Shown here piece by piece: positions 1 through 8,694 of a DNA stretch of 64,000 nt. The notes beneath the pieces are model-generated. The model was not told the origin of the DNA, ran no database searches, and was given only the letters and a program-made list of their open reading frames with translations. Each line of letters opens with the position of its first letter. Positions within the stretch are counted from its first letter, which is position 1. The stretch covers positions 3,880,001-3,944,000 of the forward strand of contig NC_007760.1 in assembly GCF_000013385.1 (NCBI RefSeq). The letters run 5' to 3'. This DNA is from Anaeromyxobacter dehalogenans 2CP-C. GTDB taxonomy: Bacteria > Myxococcota > Myxococcia > Myxococcales > Anaeromyxobacteraceae. Position numbers and translations under genes: made by a program.

Positions 1-1089
1 GCCGATCCAGGGGCGGCGCCGCCGCCGGCGACCCCACCCCCGATCACCGCTCCCCCGACCGGCGGGTCGAGCGTCCCGCCGCGCCTGGGGGTGTCGTTCA
101 CCGAGACCGACTTCCGGTTCCTCGGGATCGGCGCGGACGGGACCGCCTACGCCGTGAACCTCTCCGGGCCCATGCGGATCCACGCCAGCACGGACGGTCG
201 CACCTGGACGCCGCGCGGCCCGACGCCGGGCGGGCGCGGGGTGCGCGTCTTCACCACCCTCTCGGGCGGCGCGCTGCTCGCCGACACGGCCGACGCGACC
301 GGCCACGTGATCTCGCGGTCCGGCGACGGCGGCCGGACCTGGACCGACGTCCTCTCGCTGGGCGACTACCGGATGCTGACCCCGGGCAGCGTGGCGGAGC
401 TGGGCGGCGAGACGTTCCTGCTCGAGTACCAGTCGTTCACCGGCGCCAGCGTGCCCATCCGGCTGTGGGCGAGCGCCGACGGCGGCCTCACCTGGGCGGT
501 GCGCGCCGAGACCTCCGAGCACCGCCACGGCCACGGGCTGCTCGCCGACCCCGCCGCGGGGGCGCTCTGGATCTTCTACGGCGACCGGGCCGGCGGCACG
601 TACCTCTCCTTCGACGGCGGCCGCACCCAGACGCTGGCGCGCGGCCCGCTGGAGGGCGGCGTGCTGGTGCGGGCGGTGGCGACGCCCCAGGGGCTCCTCG
701 GCGGGATCGACTCGCCGTTCACGCTGGTCGAGCCGCGGGTGATCACGCTGTCGTTCGGCGGCGAGTACGCGGCCGGCTTCCGGCTGCCCGGCCCGAGCTA
801 CTCGGCGCTCGCGCTGCGCGGGGGCGGCTACCTCGTCGGCGCCGCGCACGAGCCCGCCGGCGACGTCTACCCGGACGGCGACGTGTCGGCCCACCTGTTC
901 GCGTCCGCGGACGGCGACGCGTTCGACGAGGTGTTCGCCTGCGCGCGGCTCGACCCCGCCCGGACCGCGCGCGCCGACGCGTACTGGCAGCTCGCCGGCG
1001 GGGACGTGGTGGTGGAGGTCCAGAACTGCGACGGCTTCGGGCCGGGCGGCGCGGGGTACGTGCTGCTCGCGCCCTCGGGCGCGCCCTGA
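1..1089 (+). CDS. Asp-box (BNR) beta-propeller protein, 5' end outside window
   Basis: The frame is open from base 1 with no convincing start, so the N-terminus lies to the left; a GTG at 91 is internal. The first ~30 visible residues are a Pro/Ala/Thr-rich linker, as often follows a lipoprotein or secretion signal. Five spaced Asp-box (BNR) motifs of the S-x-D-G-x-x-W type follow (for example STDGRTW, SGDGGRTW, SADGGLTW, SFDGGRTQ, SADGDAF), which mark blades of a sialidase-like propeller. No sialidase Arg triad or FRIP motif is evident, so enzymatic activity should not be assumed. It is probably an exported binding or structural protein. It ends 3 bp before the convergent helicase gene. Confidence 0.75.
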   Translation, partial: ADPGAAPPPATPPPITAPPTGGSSVPPRLGVSFTETDFRFLGIGADGTAYAVNLSGPMRIHASTDGRTWTPRGPTPGGRGVRVFTTLSGGALLADTADATGHVISRSGDGGRTWTDVLSLGDYRMLTPGSVAELGGETFLLEYQSFTGASVPIRLWASADGGLTWAVRAETSEHRHGHGLLADPAAGALWIFYGDRAGGTYLSFDGGRTQTLARGPLEGGVLVRAVATPQGLLGGIDSPFTLVEPRVITLSFGGEYAAGFRLPGPSYSALALRGGGYLVGAAHEPAGDVYPDGDVSAHLFASADGDAFDEVFACARLDPARTARADAYWQLAGGDVVVEVQNCDGFGPGGAGYVLLAPSGAP

Positions 1090-1092
1090 CGG

Positions 1093-3108
<2,016 letters not shown>

Positions 3109-3288
3109 GGCGCGGGGCCCGCGTATCTGGCACGCCGGAAGGCGCCCCGCAAGACTTGAAAATGCCGGCGCGGCCTCGCGCCCGCGCCGTCGCGCGCCGC
3201 GCAACCGTGAGTTCCCCGTTTTGCCGCACCGGCGCGGGCCGCGGCCGTTAGGAGAACGCCGGTCCGTTCCACCCGGAGGTCCCCCACC

Positions 3289-3750
3289 ATGATGCGCTTC
3301 CTCGAGACCGACGACTCCACCACCCGCCTGTTCCAGCGCGCCGTGCTGGGCCTGGTGATCTTCCCGCACGGCGCGCAGAAGCTCCTCGGCTGGTTCGGCG
3401 GCCGCGGCCTGGACGCCACGCTGACCGGCTTCACCCAGGGCATGGGCATGCCCTGGCTCCTCGCGCTGCTCGTGGTGCTCGCCGAGTCGGTGGGCGCGCT
3501 CATGCTCGTGGCGGGCGTGCTCTCGCGCCTGGCGGCGCTCGGCATCGCCTCGGTGATGGTCGGCGCGATCGTCACCGTGCACGGTCAGCACGGGTTCTTC
3601 GCGCCGGACGGCTTCGAGTACCACCTGCTCGCGCTCGGCCTGGCGCTCCCGCTCGTCGTGACCGGCGGCGGTCGCCTCTCGGTGGACCGCGCGCTGGTGC
3701 GCCGGCGCTCCGCCGGGCGCGCCCCCTCGGCGCTCCCGGCGGAAGGCTAG
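3289..3750 (+). CDS. DoxX family membrane protein
   Basis: A 153-residue DoxX-family integral membrane protein. About four hydrophobic segments follow a short N-terminal stretch, and the typical family motif FPHGAQKLLGWFGG sits near residue 25. The second conserved part, around residues 40-65, contains FTQGMGMPW and a Glu in a membrane segment (VVLAESVGALML). The SD sequence CGGAGGT at 3274-3280 lies 8 nt before the ATG; a second ATG follows at once. DoxX proteins are linked to quinone and thiol-redox functions in some bacteria, but nothing here fixes a specific role. It appears monocistronic, converging on the small gene at 3763. Confidence 0.85.
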   Translation: MMRFLETDDSTTRLFQRAVLGLVIFPHGAQKLLGWFGGRGLDATLTGFTQGMGMPWLLALLVVLAESVGALMLVAGVLSRLAALGIASVMVGAIVTVHGQHGFFAPDGFEYHLLALGLALPLVVTGGGRLSVDRALVRRRSAGRAPSALPAEG

Positions 3751-3762
3751 CGCCCCACCTGC

Positions 3763-3975
3763 TCATGCGCCCGGGGTCCGCAGCGGCGCGCTCACCGCGG
3801 CCCCCGGCGCGCCGGCGCCCATCCGCCCGAGCGGCGCGGCGACGCCGACGGCCACCCAGGCCCACAGCGACAGCCACACCGCCAGGATCAGCAGGCTCCC
3901 CAGCAGGTCCATCAGCCTTCGCCAGCCGTCGGCCTTCGGGGCGCGGGGGGCGGTCGGGTTCGCGAGACGGGCCAT
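3763..3975 (-). CDS. Small single-span membrane protein, unknown function
   Basis: A 70-residue protein with a basic N-terminus followed by one strong hydrophobic helix (about residues 22-45) rich in Leu, Trp and Val, and a Gly/Ala/Pro tail. The ATG at 3975 is chosen because AAGGAGAG lies directly upstream; a longer in-frame start at 3999 would discard this site. It is divergently arranged with the CGNR regulator gene, and the shared intergenic region holds an inverted-repeat operator, so it is a likely target of that regulator. No family is recognised. Confidence 0.65.
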   Translation of the reverse strand: MARLANPTAPRAPKADGWRRLMDLLGSLLILAVWLSLWAWVAVGVAAPLGRMGAGAPGAAVSAPLRTPGA

Positions 3976-3988
3976 GGCCTCTCTCCTT

Positions 3989-4065
3989 GTAACCGGCATG
4001 CTGCGTTTGACAGGTTACAGCTTGGCCCTGGCCATCTAACCTGTCAAGTGGCATCATGCAGGTTA
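3989..4065. promoter_or_regulatory. Four-half-site operator between divergent genes
   Basis: Four copies of a TAACC/GGTTA half-site alternate in orientation: GTAACC at 3989-3994, AGGTTA at 4012-4017, TAACCT at 4037-4042 and AGGTTA at 4060-4065. Centre-to-centre spacings are about 23, 25 and 23 bp. The middle two belong to a perfect inverted repeat, TTGACAGGTTA (4007-4017) and TAACCTGTCAA (4037-4047), which also places a consensus -35 TTGACA on each strand. The layout suits autoregulation by the divergent CGNR protein at 4077. No convincing -10 was placed. Confidence 0.7.
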
Positions 4066-4076
4066 AAGGAGCGTCC

Positions 4077-4712
4077 GTGACCCAGCCTCCCTTCCAGTTC
4101 GACCTCTCCGGCGGGCGCCTCTGCCTGGACTTCGCGAACACCGTCGGCGGGATGCGCGGGGTGACGCCGAGGGAGCGCCTGGCCGGCTACCCGGATCTCG
4201 TCGAGTTCGCGCGGCAGACCGGCGCGGTGGACGACGCGGGCGCCCGCCGGCTCCTGGCCGAGGCGCGCCGGCGCCCCGCCGAGGCGGACCGCGCGTTCGC
4301 GGACGCGATCGCGCTGCGCGAGGCGCTGTACCGGATCTTCCTGGCGCGCGCGCAGCGGCGGCCGCCGTCCGGCGAGGACGCGGAGCGGCTCTCGACCGCG
4401 CTGGGCGCGGCGCTCGCGCACCGGCGGCTGGAGCGCCGCGGCGAGGCGTTCGCGCTGGCCTGGGACGCGGACCCGGGCGCGCTCGACGCGCCGCTCTGGC
4501 CGGTGGTCCTCTCCGCGGCCGACGTGCTCACGTCCGGCGCCGAGGCCGACCGGGTGCGCGTCTGCGGGCTGTTCGAGACGCACGAGTGCAGCTGGCTGTT
4601 CGTGGACGAGACGCGCGCCGGCACCCGCCGCTGGTGCTCGATGCAGGACTGCGGCAACAAGGCGAAGGCGCGCCGCCACCATCAGCGCGCCCGCGAGCAG
4701 CGGGACGGCTAG
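4077..4712 (+). CDS. CGNR zinc-finger / ABATE-domain transcriptional regulator
   Basis: A 211-residue regulator. The N-terminal ABATE domain begins at the typical LCLDFANTVGG segment. The C-terminal finger shows two Cys pairs and the CGNR signature (here CGNK) in a WCSMQDCGNKAKARRHH context. The GTG at 4077 is preferred because AAAGGAG (4065-4071) lies 5 nt upstream. The alternative ATG at 4056 would place the start inside the operator half-site and upstream of that SD. ABATE/CGNR proteins are thought to sense small ligands or stress. The four-half-site operator and the divergent small membrane gene make it a probable autoregulated local regulator. Confidence 0.85.
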   Translation: MTQPPFQFDLSGGRLCLDFANTVGGMRGVTPRERLAGYPDLVEFARQTGAVDDAGARRLLAEARRRPAEADRAFADAIALREALYRIFLARAQRRPPSGEDAERLSTALGAALAHRRLERRGEAFALAWDADPGALDAPLWPVVLSAADVLTSGAEADRVRVCGLFETHECSWLFVDETRAGTRRWCSMQDCGNKAKARRHHQRAREQRDG

Positions 4713-4727
4713 CGGACCGTCGCGCCC

Positions 4728-5642
4728 TCACGCCAGCAGCAGCCAGGCCAGGCCGCCGAGCAGCGCGAACTTCACCGCGTAGTAGGTGGGCCGGTTCCAG
4801 GCCTTGAGCCGCTTGCCCACCAGCCGCACCTGGTAGACGCGCGAGAAGGCGCGGTTCACCCAGCCGATCTCCTCGCCGTCCTCGTTCCGGGTCCGGCTGG
4901 CGCGCATCAGGTGATCGCCGAGCCAGCGGTTGAGGCGGGCGGCGGCGCGCCAGCGCATCGGCCGCTCGACGTCGCAGAACAGGATGATGCGGGCGCGGTC
5001 GGTCTGGTTCACCGCGTGGTGGACGTAGGTCTCGTCGAACAGCACCGCCTCGCCGTCGTGCCAGGCGTAGGGCTCGCCGTCCACCACGATGCGGCAGGCG
5101 TCCGAGCCGGGCGTGACCAGGCCGAGGTGGTAGCGGATCGAGCCCGCGAACGGATCGCGGTGCTCCATGAGCGTCCCGCCCGGCGGCAGGAGCGCGAACA
5201 TGGCCGCGCGCACCCCGGGGATCGCCTCGAGCAGCTCCACCGTGCGCGGGCAGCGGGCGCGCGCCGAGGGGAGCGGCTCGCCGTACCACTTCAGATAGAA
5301 GCGCTTCCAGCCGCGGCGGAAGAACGAGTTGAACCCCGCGTCCACGTGGCCGTCCGCCGCGCGGATGCGCTCCTCGGACTGGAGGCGCAGCGCCTCGTCG
5401 CGGATCTCCCGCCAGTGCGCCTGGAGCGGCGCGAGCGCGGGGAAGTCGCCGAGGTCGAGGAACGGGCGGCCCGGGACCGCGGAGGCGAGGTAGACGAGCG
5501 CGTTCAGCGGCGCGAGGAACGTCGAGTGGTCGGTGAGCTGCCGGAGGAAGGAGTGGCGGACGCGGCCGCGGAGGTGCACGTAGGCGGCGGAGCCGACCAG
5601 CGTGCCCACGGCGCCGAGCTTCAGCACGAGGGCGGGGTTCAC
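4728..5642 (-). CDS. Aspartyl/asparaginyl beta-hydroxylase-like Fe(II)/2-oxoglutarate enzyme
   Basis: About 304 residues with an N-terminal hydrophobic stretch (residues 3-22) and a hydrophobic C-terminal tail, suggesting membrane attachment. The jelly-roll domain carries the iron motif H161-x-D163 (MEHRDP), a distal His at 208/209 (YVHHAVN) and an Arg about ten residues later for 2-oxoglutarate. This is the Asp_Arg_Hydrox family, which includes LpxO lipid A hydroxylases, so a lipid A or envelope substrate is possible but unproven. The GTG at 5642 is a tentative start without a good SD; the frame remains open to 5738. It converges on the CGNR gene with a 15 bp gap. Confidence 0.78.
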   Translation of the reverse strand: MNPALVLKLGAVGTLVGSAAYVHLRGRVRHSFLRQLTDHSTFLAPLNALVYLASAVPGRPFLDLGDFPALAPLQAHWREIRDEALRLQSEERIRAADGHVDAGFNSFFRRGWKRFYLKWYGEPLPSARARCPRTVELLEAIPGVRAAMFALLPPGGTLMEHRDPFAGSIRYHLGLVTPGSDACRIVVDGEPYAWHDGEAVLFDETYVHHAVNQTDRARIILFCDVERPMRWRAAARLNRWLGDHLMRASRTRNEDGEEIGWVNRAFSRVYQVRLVGKRLKAWNRPTYYAVKFALLGGLAWLLLA

Positions 5643-5798
5643 GGCCGCGTGTGTAGGGCGCGGCGCGCCCGGGGGCCGCTCCCGGGCGGGGATCCCGCGG
5701 CGCGCCGGCGCGGGCGGATCGGCGGCGCGCGCGCGCACCGCCGCGAGCTAAGCTGTGCGCGCGACCGGGTGGGCGGCCCCGCCGCGGAGGGTCGGACC

Positions 5799-7001
5799 GT
5801 GCAGGCGCAGGGCGACGAGCGGCGGCGCGCGCCGGAGCGGATCCCCACCGGCGTGTGGGTGCTGGGCGGCGTCAGCCTGCTCATGGACGTCTCCTCGGAG
5901 ATGATCCACGCGCTCCTGCCGCTGTTCATGGTGACCGCGCTCGGCGCGGGCGCGCTGATGGTGGGCGTGGTCGAGGGGCTGGCCGAGTCCACCGCGCTCG
6001 TGGTGAAGGTGTTCTCGGGCGTGCTGAGCGACGCGCTCGGGCGGCGCAAGGCGCTGGCCGTGGCCGGCTACGCGCTGGGCGCGGCGACGAAGCCGCTCTT
6101 CGCCCTGGCGCCGACCGCGGCGGTGGTGCTCGGGGCCCGGCTGCTGGATCGCGTCGGCAAGGGCATCCGCGGCGCGCCGCGCGACGCGCTGGTGGCCGAC
6201 ATCACCCCGCCGGCCCTGCGCGGCGCCGCGTTCGGCCTGCGCCAGGCGCTCGACACGGTGGGCGCGTTCGCCGGGCCGCTCCTCGCGACGGGGCTGATGC
6301 TGCTGTGGGCGAACGACTTCCGGCGGGTGTTCTGGGTGGCGGTGATCCCGGGGGCGCTCTCGGTCGCGCTGCTCTGGCTCGGGCTGCGCGAGCCGGAGCA
6401 CCACGGCGACGGCCGGCGCGCGAACCCGCTCCGCCGCGACAGCCTGCGGCGCCTCGGCCCGCGGTACTGGTGGGTGGTCGGCGTGGGCGCCGTGTTCACG
6501 CTCGCCCGCTTCAGCGAGGCGTTCCTCGTCCTGCGCGCGCAGCGGGGCGGCGTCCCCCTGGCGCTCGTGCCGCTCGTCATGGTCGCGATGAACCTGGTGT
6601 ACGCGCTGACCGCCTATCCCTCGGGCCGCCTGTCGGATCGCGTGAGCCGCAGGGGACTGCTGGCGGCGGGCCTGGCCGTCCTCGTCGCCGCCGACCTCGT
6701 GCTGGCGATGGAGGGCGGCTGGCCGGTGGTCCTCGCCGGCGTGGCGCTGTGGGGCGTGCACATGGGCATCACGCAGGGCCTGTTCGCCACGCTGGTGGCC
6801 GACACCGCCCCGCCGGACCTGCGCGGGACCGCGTTCGGCGTCTTCAACCTGCTCGCCGGGATCGCCACGCTCGTGGCGAGCGCGGTCGCGGGCCTCCTGT
6901 GGGAGCGGCTGGGCGCGCCCTTCACGTTCCGCGCCGGGGCGGCGTTCTGCCTGCTGGCGCTGGCCGGGCTCGCGTGGCGGCCCCGCGCGCTGCGCGCCTG
7001 A
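5799..7001 (+). CDS. Major facilitator superfamily transporter
   Basis: A 400-residue MFS protein with about 12 hydrophobic segments. The loop-2 MFS signature appears as SDALGRRKAL (about residues 75-84) and is echoed after TM8 as SDRVSRRGLL, supporting the two-halves architecture. The N-terminal region around LLMDVSSEMIHALLP resembles MFS proteins often annotated as multidrug or tetracycline-like exporters, but the substrate is not predictable. The GTG at 5799 is chosen because GGAGG (5785-5789) lies nearby; the longer open frame upstream is antisense to the hydroxylase gene. It converges on the pseudouridine synthase gene. Confidence 0.85.
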   Translation: MQAQGDERRRAPERIPTGVWVLGGVSLLMDVSSEMIHALLPLFMVTALGAGALMVGVVEGLAESTALVVKVFSGVLSDALGRRKALAVAGYALGAATKPLFALAPTAAVVLGARLLDRVGKGIRGAPRDALVADITPPALRGAAFGLRQALDTVGAFAGPLLATGLMLLWANDFRRVFWVAVIPGALSVALLWLGLREPEHHGDGRRANPLRRDSLRRLGPRYWWVVGVGAVFTLARFSEAFLVLRAQRGGVPLALVPLVMVAMNLVYALTAYPSGRLSDRVSRRGLLAAGLAVLVAADLVLAMEGGWPVVLAGVALWGVHMGITQGLFATLVADTAPPDLRGTAFGVFNLLAGIATLVASAVAGLLWERLGAPFTFRAGAAFCLLALAGLAWRPRALRA

Positions 7002-7021
7002 GCGGGCGCCGGCGCGCCGGC

Positions 7022-7924
7022 CTACGGGGCGGCCGCGAGCGCCGCGATCGCGCGCTCCAGGTCCTCGGGCACCGGCGCGCGCACCTCCACGCGCGCGCCG
7101 TCCGACGGGCGCGGGAACGCCAGCCGCTCGGCGTGGAGCGCCTGCCGCGCGATCGCCTCGCCGCGGACCCCGTACACCGCGTCGCCCAGCACCGGGAACC
7201 CGGCCTCTGCGAGCTGCACGCGGATCTGGTGGGTGCGCCCGGTCTCCAGCCGGACCCGCAGGAGCGCGGCGCCGCGGAGCGGGCGCTCCACCTTCCAGGA
7301 CAGCCGCGCGCGCCGCGGGGACGGGAAGCGGGTGGTGAAGCGGCGCGGGTCCTCCGGGTCGCGGCCGTAGGGCGTGTCGAGCCGCCCCTCCGGCGGCGGG
7401 GCGCCCGCCACCAGCGCCAGGTACTCCTTCTCGATCGCGCCGGCCTCGAACGCGGCGCGCAGCGCCGCCAGCGCCCGGTCGTGGCGCGCCAGCAGCAGCG
7501 CGCCGCTCGTGTCGCGATCGAGCCGGTGCGCCAGGCCGGGCGCGGCGCGGCCGTCCACGTCGAACGCGCCGAGCCGGCTCGCCGCCGCCACGGCCGACGC
7601 GCCCCCGGGCGCCCCCGCCTCCACCGCGAGCCCGGGCGGCTTCGCGACGACCAGGCAGTCCGCGTCGTCGTACAGCACCGCCAGCGCCGGGCCCGACGCC
7701 TCGGCGGCGCGCGGGGCGGGGCGCTCGACCGCGACCTCCTCGCCGCCGAACAGCTTGCGGTGCGGCGAGCAGGTCTTCCCGCGGATGCGCACCCGGCCCG
7801 TCTCCACCAGCCAGCGGGCGCGCTCCGCGGTCGCGCCGAGCGCCGCGGCCAGCCAGCGGTCCAGCCGGGCGCCGGCCGCCTCGCGGGGCACGCGCAGGAG
7901 CTCCGGCGCGGCGGGCGTACCCAC
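7022..7924 (-). CDS. RluA-family RNA pseudouridine synthase
   Basis: A 300-residue enzyme converting uridine to pseudouridine in rRNA or tRNA. An N-terminal S4-like RNA-binding region (residues ~15-65) precedes the catalytic domain, whose signature AHRLDRDTSG places the catalytic Asp at about residue 136. Later motifs YLALV and GRTHQIRVQLA are also typical. The GTG at 7924 is a plausible start just before the first conserved residues; an in-frame start at 8002 would add a Gly/Arg/Pro-rich extension and reach the SD of the divergent GST gene. The exact RNA target (RluC- or RluD-like) is unresolved. Confidence 0.88.
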   Translation of the reverse strand: MGTPAAPELLRVPREAAGARLDRWLAAALGATAERARWLVETGRVRIRGKTCSPHRKLFGGEEVAVERPAPRAAEASGPALAVLYDDADCLVVAKPPGLAVEAGAPGGASAVAAASRLGAFDVDGRAAPGLAHRLDRDTSGALLLARHDRALAALRAAFEAGAIEKEYLALVAGAPPPEGRLDTPYGRDPEDPRRFTTRFPSPRRARLSWKVERPLRGAALLRVRLETGRTHQIRVQLAEAGFPVLGDAVYGVRGEAIARQALHAERLAFPRPSDGARVEVRAPVPEDLERAIAALAAAP

Positions 7925-8006
7925 CGTGAACGGCCCCCTTCTTCCGGGCCCCGCGGGGCCGCGACCCGGTCTAGAACGATCCGAACCCTTCACGGAGGAC
8001 ACCGGG

Positions 8007-8612
8007 ATGAAGCTCTACTACGCGCCGCGCACGCGGGCCACCCGCCCCCGCTGGCTGCTGGAGGAGATGGGCGTTCCCTACGAGCTGGTCCGGCTCGACC
8101 GCGCCGCCGGCGCGCTGCGCACGCCGGAGCACCTCGCCCGCCACCCGCTGGGCCGCGTGCCGGTGCTGGAGGACGGCGACGTCCGCGTCTTCGAGTCGGC
8201 CGCGATCTGCCTGTGGCTCGCCGAGCGCTTCCCGGAGAAGGGGATGCTCCCGCCGGCCGGGACGCCCGGCCGCGCGCTCACCTACCAGTGGCTGTTCTTC
8301 GCCATGGACGAGCTGGAGCCGCCGCTCGAGGCGCTGCACGGGCTCCTCCGCCCGCCCGAGGGCGAGCGCGACGCGGCCGCGATCGAGGCCCAGAAGGCCC
8401 GGTTCCTGGAGGGGGCGCGCGTCCTCGACCTCGCGCTCCGGACGCGCCCGTTCCTCGCCGGGGACGCGTTCGGCGTGGCCGACCTCGTCACCGGCGCGGT
8501 GGCCTCCTGGGGCAAGGCGCTGGTGGGCGGCATCGACGGGATGCCGGCGCTCGCCGCCTGGCTCTCCGGCGTGAAGGCGCGGCCCGCCTGGAAGCGGGCC
8601 ATCGCCGACTGA
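8007..8612 (+). CDS. Glutathione S-transferase family protein
   Basis: A 202-residue cytosolic GST-fold protein. The thioredoxin-like half starts MKLYYAPRTRATRPRW, and the GSH-binding strand-turn is LGRVPVLEDGDVRVFESAAI with the cis-Pro and the Glu-Ser pair. The alpha-helical C-terminal half includes FLAGDAFGVADLVTG, the usual N-capping Asp region. SD GGAGG at 7994-7998 is 8 nt before the ATG. It is likely monocistronic, with the substrate unknown. A strong hairpin lies beyond its stop, between it and the convergent M16 gene. Confidence 0.87.
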   Translation: MKLYYAPRTRATRPRWLLEEMGVPYELVRLDRAAGALRTPEHLARHPLGRVPVLEDGDVRVFESAAICLWLAERFPEKGMLPPAGTPGRALTYQWLFFAMDELEPPLEALHGLLRPPEGERDAAAIEAQKARFLEGARVLDLALRTRPFLAGDAFGVADLVTGAVASWGKALVGGIDGMPALAAWLSGVKARPAWKRAIAD

Positions 8613-8656
8613 TCCGTGCACCGCGAGCTTACGCGCGGCGCAGCCGCGCCCGCGGG

Positions 8657-8694
8657 GACCTCGCGCGAGCCCGCGAACGCGGGCGCGCGAGGTC
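8657..8694. terminator. Hairpin between convergent genes, no T-tract
   Basis: An almost perfect inverted repeat: GACCTCGCGCG plus CCCGCG on the left pair with CGCGGG plus CGCGCGAGGTC on the right, with a 2-nt AG bulge and an AA loop. A second palindrome, GCGGAGCTCCGC, lies downstream near 8724-8735. There is no T-run, so factor-independent termination is uncertain. The M16 protease stop codon is encoded inside its right arm. Confidence 0.5.

Noticed and set aside
4056-4712. The earlier ATG at 4056 as start of the CGNR gene.
   Set aside because: It lies in the operator and upstream of AAAGGAG, which fits the GTG at 4077.
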